From assembly GCF_002007645.1 (NCBI RefSeq), contig NZ_CP019791.1, forward strand, positions 1,550,001 to 1,614,000: a DNA stretch of 64,000 nucleotides, written 5' to 3'. The DNA comes from Anaerohalosphaera lusitana. GTDB lineage: Bacteria; Planctomycetota; Phycisphaerae; Sedimentisphaerales; Anaerohalosphaeraceae. How positions within the stretch are numbered: position 1 is the stretch's first letter; each line of letters starts with the position of its first letter. A program made the position numbers and the translations under genes. Positions 1-9,724 of this stretch are shown here, piece by piece. Below the pieces are notes generated by a model. It had not been told where the DNA came from. It did not search any database and saw nothing but the letters and a program-made list of their open reading frames with translations.

Positions 1-1001
1 AATTCAAATGGTTCCGCAACGGAACGGAAGTTCCTAGTGCTACATCTGCAACGCTGCAGATCCCGGCTGCTGGTGAGAGTGATGAAGGTGTTTACTATTG
101 TGAAGTTTCAAATGCGGTAGGTTCCGTGCAGTCAGGCAATGCGGTTGTTATGACCCAACGTCTTGTCGCGCACTGGGACTTTGAAAATGACTTGATCGAC
201 GAAGTTGGCGGTCGAGAGGGCGTATTTACCGACCCCAATGCTCCAACTGCAAGATATGTTGCTGGTTTCGACGGTACGAGCACCGGTTTCGAATTTATTG
301 GTGACAACAAGTTCATCGAGGTTCCAGGAACCGAAGAGCTGTTCAATTTCTACACCAACGGATTCAGTGTCGGGTACTGGGTCAAGACGACAGGCGGCAC
401 TCATCTGTTCTCTGCGATGGTTGCCAAGCACACCTATTCAGATCCTAGAGCCGGCTTTATATGCACACAGTATAACGGTAATGGTCAGACACGCATTCAG
501 GTTGACGGTTTCGGCGGTCTCTATGGCCCATCGGCTGATATAGCGGGTCTGCAGGACGGTGGATGGCATTATGTGATCATGACTTATGAGCCTGACGCTG
601 ACCCTGAGAACCCTGGTCAGGTACGTGCACGCGTATATGTTGACGGCGGCGGGGTAACGATCGACCCGGACGGCAACGCTATCTGGATGCGTACTGCAGA
701 TACCAGAGAACCTGAAGCTGCAACTCTGCCGGTTCGCTGGGACACACCTCTGCGTATCGGTGCTGATGACGAAGCTGGTGCCGGCAGTCTTGTCGGTACG
801 CTGGACGAAGTGAAGGTCTGGAGTTATGCACTTGATCCTACCGAGGCGGCACAGCAGTATACAGGCTACGTCACAGGTACTGAGATATGCACGGACATAC
901 TTGCCAATGACATCAACGGAGACTGTAAGGTTAATATTGCCGACCTTGCTGATCTGGCGGGCAACTGGCTGAGCTGCAACAGGGTACCTGACTGTAAATA
1001 A
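1..1001 (+). CDS. Secreted Ig-like/LamG protein with dockerin-like C-terminus (5' partial)
   Basis: The reading frame is already open at base 3, so the gene begins before the window. The visible part starts with the end of an Ig-like domain (D-E-G-V-Y-Y-C-E-V-S-N). A concanavalin/LamG-like domain of about 220 residues follows, beginning LVAHWDFENDLIDEVGG and ending with LDEVKVWSYALDPTEAAQQY. The last 35 residues form a dockerin-like calcium loop repeat (DINGDCKVNIADLADLAGNW) flanked by cysteines. The same Ig-LamG-dockerin order recurs in the next gene, so the two are probably paralogues. A role in binding or degrading extracellular polysaccharide is inferred from this architecture; no catalytic domain is visible. 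A GTG at 126 could be mistaken for a start, but the Ig domain continues upstream of it. Confidence 0.85.
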   Translation, partial: FKWFRNGTEVPSATSATLQIPAAGESDEGVYYCEVSNAVGSVQSGNAVVMTQRLVAHWDFENDLIDEVGGREGVFTDPNAPTARYVAGFDGTSTGFEFIGDNKFIEVPGTEELFNFYTNGFSVGYWVKTTGGTHLFSAMVAKHTYSDPRAGFICTQYNGNGQTRIQVDGFGGLYGPSADIAGLQDGGWHYVIMTYEPDADPENPGQVRARVYVDGGGVTIDPDGNAIWMRTADTREPEAATLPVRWDTPLRIGADDEAGAGSLVGTLDEVKVWSYALDPTEAAQQYTGYVTGTEICTDILANDINGDCKVNIADLADLAGNWLSCNRVPDCK

Positions 1002-1020
1002 CCGCTAATGCATAATTCCT

Positions 1021-1040
1021 TTCGTCACGCTGGTGACGAA
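1021..1040 (+). other. Intergenic hairpin
   Basis: Perfect 8-bp inverted repeat (TTCGTCAC / GTGACGAA) with a 4-nt loop between the stop of the upstream gene and the RBS (AAAGGAG at 1047-1053) of the next. There is no T-tract, so it is more likely an mRNA-stability or processing hairpin than a full terminator. Confidence 0.5.
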
Positions 1041-1060
1041 ATATTGAAAGGAGAATCTTT

Positions 1061-3055
1061 ATGAAATGCAGAAATAAGATATGGCTGGCAGTTGCCTGTC
1101 TGATCGCTTTCGTCGGTTATGCCCAGGCGGTTCCGCCGAGCATGGACTCGCTGACGTTCGACTGGAAGTATGAGATGGACACTCCGCCGAATGATCTCGA
1201 TCTCGATTCTAATGGCACGGACGACTGGTGGGACGGCGGAGCTCCCGCGGTCTCGAATGGTCTGGCTATAGGCGGCGTGGAAGGTGAATTCTTCCGGACT
1301 GACTACGGCGGAAGCATCTGGCGTGAGAACGTGACGGGAGCTGCGTTTACGATTGAATTCAGTGTTCAGGTCTTGACGACAGGAACTGAAGGAACCGTAG
1401 GTACGCTTGGCTGTTATGCCAGAAACCCTGCTACCGGCGGCGGGCCTTACTTTAACGTTGCACGTTCCGGTCAGAGCCTGATCAACACCCAGGCCACGCT
1501 TGATCTGGGTACTCAGGACAACACCGACGGTCAGCACGTCTTCCGTATTGCACGCGAAGAAGACGGCAGTGTATGGGCATGGAGAGACGGCGAATTACTC
1601 AATCCCAACGGCGAAGCAATGCTGGGTGATCTTGCGGTGTTCAATAATGACATACTGCAGATTGGTGACATTTGGAGTACGGGGCATAGCGGCGACTATG
1701 AACTGGATTACCTTCGTTTCACTTCCGGTGCGTACGCTCCTTACACCAATCAGGCTAAGCTGGTTTCGCCGGCTTATGGCGCTGACATGGTTGAGACGAC
1801 GGCTATACTTGAATGGGCCGCTCCGAACGAAGGCACACCGACTGGCTATGACGTTTACTTTGGTACCGATCCCAATGTTACCAACATGACAAAGGTCGTT
1901 TCGGACCAGCTCGTTTACCAGTATGATCCTGAGCCTGATATGGCAAATGATACCACGTACTACTGGCGTGTCGATGCTCTCGACAGCACTGCAGGAACGA
2001 CAGTGGAAGGGCAGGTATGGGAATTTACTACGATACCTGCAGTTCCCGTTGTGACCGTCAATCCGACAGGTACAACTGTTCCAGTTGGAGCGATCGCTCA
2101 GTTCAGCGCTGAAGGCACGAATACAACGGACTACGACTGGTACAAGTATGTCGACGGTATAAATGATACGTTTGTTGGTTCGGGTTCGACGCTGCTGCTG
2201 GAAAACATCCAGCAAGGCGACGAGGGCTATTACTACTGCATACTGAGCAATACTGCAGGCACTGCAACCAGCGAATCTGCTTACCTGATGACCGAGCGTG
2301 CAGTTGCCGGTTGGACGTTTGAAGGTGATGCTCTCGACAGTGTTGGTACGAATGATGCTTTGATCGATGTCCCAACATACGTGACGGATGGTATCGCAGG
2401 CGCACAGTCTTTGCAGGTCACCGTTGACGATCCGAATACATTCGCGATCGTGCCGAATGTAGATGAACTGAATCAGCCGACAAGCTTCACAGTTGAATCA
2501 TGGTTCAAGGTTAACGGCTTCGGTAACCATCAGGCGATCGTAAGCAACCGCGGCGGCACCCTGGAAACAGGTGCGATCGCCGGCTGGGTCGTTTACATTC
2601 TTCCTGGTGGCGGTGTTGGTCTCTGGGCCAATGACAGCGGCTGGACGCAGGTAAACAGCACTGATCCGCTTACGGCAAATGAGTGGCATCATGTTGTTGC
2701 GACTTATGACTCCGGCGATGTGAAAGTCTACATCAATGGTGAAGTCGCTGCCGAAGCTACAGAGGTTTCAATGGCAGTCAACACCTATACTGATCTGTAC
2801 ATAGGTGCGGGCAACAATGACGCTACGGCTCCTGCCTTCTATCTGGACGGCGTTATCGACGAAGTCAACTTCTGGTCGTATGCAAAGACCAATTATGAAG
2901 TTGCTCATATGTATACCGGCGTTGCAGGCGGGACTATCTGTGTTGAACCTGTCGAGTTCGATCTCAACGGGGACTGCACGGTTGACTTGAGTGATCTGGC
3001 TCAGCTTTCCTCTTCCTGGATGGACTGCAACCTCGTTCCAAGCTGTCTTGAGTAG
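1061..3055 (+). CDS. Secreted multidomain LamG/FN3/Ig protein with dockerin-like C-terminus
   Basis: 664 residues. Starts at ATG 1061 behind AAAGGAG. A signal peptide (about residues 1-23, ending Y-A-Q-A) is followed by a concanavalin-like module of about 200 residues (27-230) that is also present twice in the sialidase gene at 5361. Next come a fibronectin-III-like segment (about 231-330, ending TTYYWRVDALDS), an Ig-like domain (about 333-410, G-Y-Y-Y-C-I-L-S-N), a LamG-like domain (about 415-620) and a terminal dockerin-like repeat (DLNGDCTVDLSDLAQLSSSW). No catalytic residues are recognised. It is probably a surface or extracellular glycan-binding protein that works with the sialidases downstream. 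A terminator follows. Confidence 0.85.
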   Translation: MKCRNKIWLAVACLIAFVGYAQAVPPSMDSLTFDWKYEMDTPPNDLDLDSNGTDDWWDGGAPAVSNGLAIGGVEGEFFRTDYGGSIWRENVTGAAFTIEFSVQVLTTGTEGTVGTLGCYARNPATGGGPYFNVARSGQSLINTQATLDLGTQDNTDGQHVFRIAREEDGSVWAWRDGELLNPNGEAMLGDLAVFNNDILQIGDIWSTGHSGDYELDYLRFTSGAYAPYTNQAKLVSPAYGADMVETTAILEWAAPNEGTPTGYDVYFGTDPNVTNMTKVVSDQLVYQYDPEPDMANDTTYYWRVDALDSTAGTTVEGQVWEFTTIPAVPVVTVNPTGTTVPVGAIAQFSAEGTNTTDYDWYKYVDGINDTFVGSGSTLLLENIQQGDEGYYYCILSNTAGTATSESAYLMTERAVAGWTFEGDALDSVGTNDALIDVPTYVTDGIAGAQSLQVTVDDPNTFAIVPNVDELNQPTSFTVESWFKVNGFGNHQAIVSNRGGTLETGAIAGWVVYILPGGGVGLWANDSGWTQVNSTDPLTANEWHHVVATYDSGDVKVYINGEVAAEATEVSMAVNTYTDLYIGAGNNDATAPAFYLDGVIDEVNFWSYAKTNYEVAHMYTGVAGGTICVEPVEFDLNGDCTVDLSDLAQLSSSWMDCNLVPSCLE

Positions 3056-3069
3056 TTTAGGTTTATTTT

Positions 3070-3108
3070 ATCTGTCGGGGCCATGCAGGTGGTCCCGGCA
3101 GATTTTTC
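3070..3108 (+). terminator. Intrinsic terminator
   Basis: Hairpin with arms ATCTGTCGGGGCC and GGTCCCGGCAGAT followed by TTTT, 15 nt after the stop of the preceding gene. It separates that gene from the sialidase at 3157. Confidence 0.7.
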
Positions 3109-3156
3109 GAAATTCTGATATTGGGTGCTAAAGTCTTTTTCTTAAGGTGTTTTGTT

Positions 3157-5313
3157 ATGCAGAATTTGATGCGAATTCTTTTGTGCATGTGTTTGAGTCT
3201 GACAGCCGCAGTTTATGCTGTAGATACGGTTACTGTCAGCAATACGCCTACTTACAATTATGCTAACGGGATTTACGGTCAGTCATTTACCCCGTCAATT
3301 GGTGCCGATACGAGCCAGTTGACGCAAACCGTTCTGCTTCAAGAGTTCGTTTTAAGAGCTCCCGCCAGTCGACCTGAAGAACAATACGATGGGGCGGTTT
3401 ATCTAAATGTTTACGAAAATTACCAGGATGCTTCCAATTACGGTACCCTGACAGGTTCCAGCTCGAATACGGTCAATCCTCTGACGGTTGCGGGCGGGGA
3501 CTATATGTACTTCCAGTTCGACGTACTTGAGATGGACAAGGATACACAGTACGCTGTTGTGCTGTCGACCACTGCTGCGGCAGGTGATATCGTCAACAGC
3601 CGTCTGCAGGTTGCCACAGGCGATCCATATGCAGGCGGGCAGTGCATAAGTGTTTCCGGTGCTTCTGACTGGGAAGCCGAATTCATCGCCACGATGATCT
3701 CCGGTGACGTTGTCGTTCTCACGAATCATACCGATGGGGATACAAATGTTGTCGAAGCCGGACAGGGCGATACTTATGATCTCATGCTGGTCCAGGAAAT
3801 CACCTCAAATTTGACTGTAACAGTCACGCCGGATGCTCAACTCGATCTCGGCAGTGGTGCTGGACAGGCGATAAACGTGACTTTCATACCGGGAGGAGCC
3901 GAGTCAATATCAATAGATGTTGCTGCTGTTGACGATAGCGAGTCTGAAGGGCCGCACACGGGCACAATCCAGCATGATATCGCCGCCAGTGAGCCTGAGT
4001 TCGCTTCGTATCCTGTTGATCCGTTGACGGTTAATATAGAGGACAACGAACGATACTGCGGCGACGACTACACGACATTTCTTTCTGCCGATCTGAACCA
4101 GGACTGCTATGTTGACTTCAATGATTTTGCACTGGTTGCTTCAAATTGGCTGCAGTGCTCCGATCCGACTGATATCGAGTGTCTGCCTAATGTGCCGGGC
4201 CTTCCTCCGGTGCAGACGGATCTGTTTGTGGGTACAGGCATAGCGGGCGGGACAGAAGACAACCCCGCACACACTTATCGTATACCGGCAATGGAAACTA
4301 CAAGCACGGGTACGATCATTGCGGTCGCCGACGCACGCGTAAACAACAGCGGCGATCTGCCGGGCGCCATCGACGTAGCGATCAGGCGAAGCTTCGATAA
4401 CGGCAAGACATGGACACCGGTCAGAATAATCGTGGATTATCCCGGCAGTGAAGGCGCGGGAGATCCGTGCATCCTCGTGGACAAGCAGACCGATCCGGAT
4501 ACGATCTACATCTTCTACCTGTACGGTCCTGAGGGCATTGGTCTCTGGCAGTCTCAGCCAGGTCTTGATGGTCCCAGTACCTGTCAGATCCAGTACGTTA
4601 AAAGCACCGATGATGGTGATACATGGACCCAACCTGTAAATCTCAATCCGCAGGTCAAGAATCCCGACTGGGGCTGTGCGCTCGCTTCGCCGGGCAACGC
4701 TCTGCAGATGCGTGACGGAACACTCGTAGTGCCTGCGTACTATCGCAAGACCAACGGTGTTATGCAGTCCTACTTCTTCTACAGTGTGGACCACGGCCAG
4801 ACATGGCAGTACAGCAATGCCCCCGGCGAGCTGCAGAACAGCGCAAGCACGACCGAGTGTGCTATCGTCGAGCTCGAAGACGGCGGGCTGATACTCAACA
4901 TGAGAAACCATCGTGGTCAGGGTTCGCGTGCCATATCAAAAACGTATGATATGGGCCAGACATGGACGCCGATCGAGCACGATTTCGATCTGCCAGAGCC
5001 AGTCTGTCAGGCAGCCTTGATCCGCATGACCGATACTCGCGACGGCTACGAACGCAGCAGGGTCCTGTTCTCCAATCCGGCCAGCAGTTCCGGCAGGGTA
5101 AACATGAAGGTCAAACTGAGTTATGACGGTTGCGATACATGGCCCGTTGCAAAGCAGATACATGCAGGCAGTTCAGCCTATTCCTCGATGACAATTCTGG
5201 AAAACGGAAACATTGGTTTGTTGTACGAAGCCGACAGCTATTCGAAAATTGTCTTTGCTGAGATATCGCTTAAATGGCTGACTGACAATCAGGACTGGCT
5301 ACCGATCCAGTAA
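3157..5313 (+). CDS. Secreted sialidase (BNR/Asp-box, GH33-like) with internal dockerin-like repeat
   Basis: 718 residues from ATG 3157, which has AAGG 5-8 nt upstream; an in-frame TTG at 3121 is less likely. A signal peptide (ending V-Y-A-V-D) is followed by a beta-rich N-terminal region, a Calx-beta-like segment (around residues 180-290) and a dockerin-like repeat (about 305-335, DLNQDCYVDFNDFALVASNW). The C-terminal half is a six-bladed sialidase domain. It has the Arg-Ile-Pro motif (T-Y-R-I-P) and Asp-boxes such as S-F-D-N-G-K-T-W, S-T-D-D-G-D-T-W and S-V-D-H-G-Q-T-W. GH33 enzymes release terminal sialic acids from glycoconjugates. It shares module order and close sequence with the C-terminal half of the gene at 5361, so the pair looks duplicated. 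Confidence 0.88.
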   Translation: MQNLMRILLCMCLSLTAAVYAVDTVTVSNTPTYNYANGIYGQSFTPSIGADTSQLTQTVLLQEFVLRAPASRPEEQYDGAVYLNVYENYQDASNYGTLTGSSSNTVNPLTVAGGDYMYFQFDVLEMDKDTQYAVVLSTTAAAGDIVNSRLQVATGDPYAGGQCISVSGASDWEAEFIATMISGDVVVLTNHTDGDTNVVEAGQGDTYDLMLVQEITSNLTVTVTPDAQLDLGSGAGQAINVTFIPGGAESISIDVAAVDDSESEGPHTGTIQHDIAASEPEFASYPVDPLTVNIEDNERYCGDDYTTFLSADLNQDCYVDFNDFALVASNWLQCSDPTDIECLPNVPGLPPVQTDLFVGTGIAGGTEDNPAHTYRIPAMETTSTGTIIAVADARVNNSGDLPGAIDVAIRRSFDNGKTWTPVRIIVDYPGSEGAGDPCILVDKQTDPDTIYIFYLYGPEGIGLWQSQPGLDGPSTCQIQYVKSTDDGDTWTQPVNLNPQVKNPDWGCALASPGNALQMRDGTLVVPAYYRKTNGVMQSYFFYSVDHGQTWQYSNAPGELQNSASTTECAIVELEDGGLILNMRNHRGQGSRAISKTYDMGQTWTPIEHDFDLPEPVCQAALIRMTDTRDGYERSRVLFSNPASSSGRVNMKVKLSYDGCDTWPVAKQIHAGSSAYSSMTILENGNIGLLYEADSYSKIVFAEISLKWLTDNQDWLPIQ

Positions 5314-5360
5314 AGATCATTTTGAATATGCCGTGATGCGGAAAGAATAAAGGAGTTAAT

Positions 5361-8300
5361 GTGAGTAAAAGATTTGTACTTTCGATGCTGGTTGTAACGA
5401 TTTTGTTGTGTGCGGTTTCTCAAGCTGTAACCCTGCCCCAGTCGGACGATCTCGCCTGGCGTTATGATATGGACGTTCAGCCGAACAATCAGGACCTGGA
5501 CCTCAACGGTGTCGACGACTGGTTCGATGGCGGGGCGCCCACAGTTTCGGGTGGTGTAGCTGTAGGCGGAGTAGAAAGTGAATACTATCGCACCGATTTT
5601 GGCGGCAGTATATGGAGGGCTAACGTTACCGGTTCAGCCTTTACGATCGAATTCAGCGTGCAGGTGCTCAACACAGGAACCGAAGGAACGGCCGGTACTT
5701 TGGGCTGTTATGCACGTAATCCGGCAACCGGGGGCGGGCCTTACTTCAACGTTGCACGTTCCGGTCAGAGCCTAATCAACTCCCAGGCAACACTTGATCT
5801 GGGAACGCAGGACAATACCGATGCGCAGCACGTTTTCCGCATCGCACGTGAAGAGGACGGCAGTGTATGGATCTGGCGTGATGGGGAACTGCTCAATCCT
5901 GACGGGTTGCCTTTGACAGGTGATCTGGCGGTGTTTAACGGTGATATCTTGCAGATCGGTGATATATGGTCCAGCGGACATTCGGGGGATTATGAGTTAG
6001 ATTATGTCGCGCTCGATTCCGCGGCATATGCTCCCGAGCCGGGACTGTTCCAGTGGGTATACGACATGGACGTTCAGCCTAACAACCAGGATCTCGATGG
6101 CAACGGCATCGATGACTGGGCGGATGCCGGCGCTCCAGCGGTTTCAGACGGCGTCGCGCTGGGCGGCGTAGAATCCGAGTTCTTCCGCAATGATTTTGAC
6201 GGCAGCATTTGGCGTAACAATATACAGGGCATGGAGTTCACTGTCGAATTCAGCGTCCAGATACTAAACGGCGGTACGGAGGGCACAGCCGGCACGATGG
6301 GCTGCTATGTTCGTAATCCCGCCGCTGCCGGCGGACCTTACTTTACGATCGCTCGTACTGGGCAGACATACATCGACTCGACAGGATCGATCCAGTTGGG
6401 GACGCACGACAACACCGACGGCCAGCACATCTTCCGGATCACTCGCGAAAGTGACGGCAGTGTATGGGTCTGGCGGGATGGCGAACTGCTCAATCCAAAC
6501 GCTCAACCCCTTATCGGCGACAAGGCCATAACGTATTATAACCTCGTAAAGATAGGCGATATCTGGTCCTCGGGCCTTTCCGGCGAATACGAGCTCGACT
6601 ATATAGCATTGACAGATCAGTCGGTTGTGCAGGGTGATAGTGCACCTCAGCAGATCGTCTTCCAGGATGATTTCGAAGCATACGATGTGGACAACCCCAC
6701 CGACTTCTCGGTGAACGATCAGCCAACCGGCAACTGGCAGGCGGATCCATCTATTGCTGACTCAAGCAGAATATTCGACACGGGTAACTTTGGCGGCACA
6801 CGCTTGTGGATCAGTCATGTTGACGGCACCGAGCTTATGAGCAAGCCATTGCCTGTCGATCCGGCAACGGACTACAAATTCTCCGCTGCGATCATGAGCG
6901 AGACTTCTTCGGGCACCAGTCAGCTCGATGTAAGTTACGATATCCTTATCGGCGAAGACCCGGCAACCGCTACAAGCGCGATTTCCGGGCCTGTACAGAT
7001 CGTCACTACCGGCGACGATGCGGACATAGCTGATTCTAAGCAGGACCACATCTTCGAACACGAATTCACCACGCCGATCACCAGTTCCGCAGACAATTTG
7101 TACATCGTGATTAATCGCATCGGTGTAAACCAGGTAGGTGCCTGGCTGGGCGTTGATGATGTCCAGCTCGAAAAATACCCAACGATCTATATTGAAGAAA
7201 CGGACGAAACCACACAGGTCGAAGAGGCGGGTGTGACCGATTCATATGAAATCAACCTGGCGTATGCCCCTGTTGCAGATATCACTGTTACAGCAACACC
7301 TGACGCGCAGCTCGATCTCGGAAACGGTGCGGGTCAGCCGATAACGCTGACTTTCACGCCCGACGGTGCTCTCACGCAGACCGTCACGGTAAGTGCTGTG
7401 GATGACAATGTCTCAGAAGGCCCGCAGAATGCGGAAATCACGCACACCGTTGATTCTACAGATGCTGAATTCGTCGCCCTTCGTGCCGTTTCAGTTTTGA
7501 TCGATGACGACGAACGCTATTGCGGTGACGAGCATACTGTCTATCTTGCAGGCGACCTGAACAAGGACTGCTATCTCACCATCGACGATCTTGCGATCTT
7601 CGCCGAAGACTGGCTCGAATGTTCCGATCCGGTCAACGACGACTGCATTGCAAACATCCCGATAGAACCTCTCAGGCAGACGGATGTTTACGTCTCGGGC
7701 CAGGACAATATCAACACATACCGGATACCTTCGCTTATAACTGCTCCGGACGGCACGCTTCTGGCATTCTGCGAGGCACGTAAATATTCCAGCCGGGACA
7801 AGAGCCCGTCTATGATGGTCGTCAAACGCAGCTTCGACAATGGCCTGACCTGGGGACCAATGGAGATTCTGCACGATGCAGGCCAGCATGCCGCGATGGA
7901 TCCGATGCCTGTCGTGGATGAATCGAATGGCCGACTGTGGCTGCTATACGAACTCTGGCCCGAAGGCTGGGATTCGAACCCGCAGCCCGGACTCACAACG
8001 CCGCCCTCGACAACTATCTGGGCTCAGTACACCGATGATAATGGCGAAACCTGGTCAGGTCCGACAGACATTACCGAACAGGTCAAAAAGCCCGAATGGG
8101 AATATTACGCAAACGGACCCGGCAGGGCGATACAGACTGTCGGCGGTTCGCACCCCGGCAGAATGATAGTGGCATGCTCGCATAATGGCGGAACCGACGG
8201 AACGCAGCACTACTATTATAGCGACGACCACGGCCAGACCTGGCAGCTCGGCGACGGATATCTCAACACAGGCAGCGAGAGTCAGATGGTCGAACTCATC

Positions 8301-8735
8301 GACGGTACGCTCCTCTGGAATATTCGCGGAGGTGGTGCTGCGGGCAGACGCATCAGCTACAGCTACGATGACGGGCAGACCTGGACATCGGTTACGAACG
8401 ACCCTGCACTGATCGAGCCGGGCGGCTGTCAGGCAAGCCTGCTGCGGTACACCCGTACAGACCAGGGTTACAACCAGAACAGGATCCTGTTCTCGAATCC
8501 TGCGTCGACCTCCAGCAGGGTTAATATGACGGTGAAAATGAGTTATGACGAGTGCGATACCTGGCCGGTCGCAAAGCAGATCTACGGCGGTTCGTCAGCT
8601 TATTCGTGCTTGACAATACTAGATGACGGCAGCATAGGCCTGCTCTACGAAGCGGACGGGTACGGCAGAATAAGATTCGCCAGGTTCACCTTGCGGTGGC
8701 TTACAGACGGTGAAGACTGGCTCGGAAAACCATAA
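5361..8735 (+). CDS. Large secreted sialidase with duplicated LamG-like module and dockerin-like repeat
   Basis: 1124 residues, GTG start at 5361 behind AAGGAG (5350-5355). A signal peptide (to about residue 22) precedes two tandem copies of a roughly 195-residue concanavalin-like module. A jelly-roll-like region follows (around 430-610), then a Calx-beta-like segment (about 615-715) and a dockerin-like repeat (DLNKDCYLTIDDLAIFAEDW). The C-terminal sialidase domain has T-Y-R-I-P and Asp-boxes S-F-D-N-G-L-T-W, D-D-N-G-E-T-W, S-D-D-H-G-Q-T-W and S-Y-D-D-G-Q-T-W. The putative substrate is sialylated polymer outside the cell. Only 47 nt separate it from the sialidase upstream, without a clear terminator, so the two are probably co-transcribed. 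Confidence 0.88.
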   Translation: MSKRFVLSMLVVTILLCAVSQAVTLPQSDDLAWRYDMDVQPNNQDLDLNGVDDWFDGGAPTVSGGVAVGGVESEYYRTDFGGSIWRANVTGSAFTIEFSVQVLNTGTEGTAGTLGCYARNPATGGGPYFNVARSGQSLINSQATLDLGTQDNTDAQHVFRIAREEDGSVWIWRDGELLNPDGLPLTGDLAVFNGDILQIGDIWSSGHSGDYELDYVALDSAAYAPEPGLFQWVYDMDVQPNNQDLDGNGIDDWADAGAPAVSDGVALGGVESEFFRNDFDGSIWRNNIQGMEFTVEFSVQILNGGTEGTAGTMGCYVRNPAAAGGPYFTIARTGQTYIDSTGSIQLGTHDNTDGQHIFRITRESDGSVWVWRDGELLNPNAQPLIGDKAITYYNLVKIGDIWSSGLSGEYELDYIALTDQSVVQGDSAPQQIVFQDDFEAYDVDNPTDFSVNDQPTGNWQADPSIADSSRIFDTGNFGGTRLWISHVDGTELMSKPLPVDPATDYKFSAAIMSETSSGTSQLDVSYDILIGEDPATATSAISGPVQIVTTGDDADIADSKQDHIFEHEFTTPITSSADNLYIVINRIGVNQVGAWLGVDDVQLEKYPTIYIEETDETTQVEEAGVTDSYEINLAYAPVADITVTATPDAQLDLGNGAGQPITLTFTPDGALTQTVTVSAVDDNVSEGPQNAEITHTVDSTDAEFVALRAVSVLIDDDERYCGDEHTVYLAGDLNKDCYLTIDDLAIFAEDWLECSDPVNDDCIANIPIEPLRQTDVYVSGQDNINTYRIPSLITAPDGTLLAFCEARKYSSRDKSPSMMVVKRSFDNGLTWGPMEILHDAGQHAAMDPMPVVDESNGRLWLLYELWPEGWDSNPQPGLTTPPSTTIWAQYTDDNGETWSGPTDITEQVKKPEWEYYANGPGRAIQTVGGSHPGRMIVACSHNGGTDGTQHYYYSDDHGQTWQLGDGYLNTGSESQMVELIDGTLLWNIRGGGAAGRRISYSYDDGQTWTSVTNDPALIEPGGCQASLLRYTRTDQGYNQNRILFSNPASTSSRVNMTVKMSYDECDTWPVAKQIYGGSSAYSCLTILDDGSIGLLYEADGYGRIRFARFTLRWLTDGEDWLGKP
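5449..6620 (+). repeat. Tandem duplication of LamG-like module (third copy at about 1150-1740)
   Basis: Copy 1 runs from about 5449 to 6035 and copy 2 from about 6043 to 6620; a third copy lies in the gene at 1061. Key shared stretches are YDMDVQPNNQDLD, GGVESE, FTIEFSVQVLN and RDGELLNP. At the DNA level 1438-1510 and 5728-5800 are nearly identical over long runs, so duplication between the two genes is recent or homogenised by gene conversion. Confidence 0.8.
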
Positions 8736-8772
8736 GGAAATATCACGGAAAAGCGGAAAAAGGGGAACTACA

Positions 8773-9582
8773 ATGAAAAAGCGGAAAACACAAAGAGCGG
8801 GTTTTACACTTATCGAACTGCTGGTGGTCATCGCGATCATAGCGCTGCTGCTGTCGATCATGATGCCCGCGCTGAGCATGGTAAAAAAACGTGCCAAACT
8901 CGTCGTATGCGGATCTAATCAGAAACAGCTCCTTACAGGCGTGCTTTCTTACGCCACAGAAAACGAGGGCAAGTTCCCGCCAAAGATCCACACCAATGAT
9001 TCCTGGCCAAGCTATCTCAACTACAAGTGGGGTGCCGGAGTGGATCAGGGTCGCTATATGTATGAGTACCTCGGCAGCTATCTGCCCACTGTCGATGTAT
9101 ATATATGTCCCCTCGGTCCGAATCCGGATGGTTATGATCTGCAGGAGCGATATGCTGACTATCGCGAGCCGGGTGTTATTCCTAACTATCCATCTGGAGG
9201 CGGGACTGTCGTGTCCAGTAATTTCTTGTGGGGCGGTTTCAGCTTCAGCGGCGCCACTGGTTCTGAGACAGGGCGAACATTCGTCGGCCCCAAACGGCAG
9301 AGCAGTAAGTCAGCCAAGCTGCTGGTCAGCGACGTATTTACGGAATGGGTTGGCGGAGAATGGCTTACAGCCCATCAAGGCGACCTCAATGCAGCAAAAG
9401 GGCCTGTAGAAGACCGTCACTACGGCAATAATCTTTCTGCATTGTGGTTGGTAGAAGGTGTTGATGAAGGATCTATCGATCTGACCATGAACGCTGGATA
9501 CATAGACGGCCACGTAGAACGATTTGACGCCGATGAAACAGAAGCATTCGGCTGGCAGCGTATTCCCCAGGACTGGAAATAG
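8773..9582 (+). CDS. Type II secretion/type IV pilin-like pseudopilin (DUF1559-like)
   Basis: 269 residues from ATG 8773 (AGGGGA just upstream). The N-terminus is a class III prepilin leader (AGFTLIELLVVIAIIALLL): cleavage by prepilin peptidase after the Gly and N-methylation of the Phe are expected, followed by a long hydrophobic helix. The soluble domain ends with a planctomycete-type motif (Y-I-D-G-H-V-E-R-F). Such proteins occur in many copies in planctomycete genomes, often beside secreted hydrolases, but their individual roles are unknown. It lies 37 nt after the sialidase and before a strong terminator, so it closes that operon. Confidence 0.85.
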   Translation: MKKRKTQRAGFTLIELLVVIAIIALLLSIMMPALSMVKKRAKLVVCGSNQKQLLTGVLSYATENEGKFPPKIHTNDSWPSYLNYKWGAGVDQGRYMYEYLGSYLPTVDVYICPLGPNPDGYDLQERYADYREPGVIPNYPSGGGTVVSSNFLWGGFSFSGATGSETGRTFVGPKRQSSKSAKLLVSDVFTEWVGGEWLTAHQGDLNAAKGPVEDRHYGNNLSALWLVEGVDEGSIDLTMNAGYIDGHVERFDADETEAFGWQRIPQDWK

Positions 9583-9637
9583 TACTGGCCGAAAAAAACA
9601 CACACTCCTCCGTCTAAGCCTGTAAAGGCTTGTGCAG

Positions 9638-9664
9638 GCTCTCCTTTCAGGAGAGTCTGTTTTT
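9638..9664 (+). terminator. Intrinsic terminator
   Basis: CTCTCCT-TTC-AGGAGAG hairpin followed by TCTGTTTTT ends the secreted-hydrolase operon. It faces the convergent kinase gene. Confidence 0.8.
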
Positions 9665-9724
9665 ATGTTGAATATGAAAACGTCTGTGCTGTTTGCTAAT
9701 TCTATGATAGGCAGGATGACAAAA

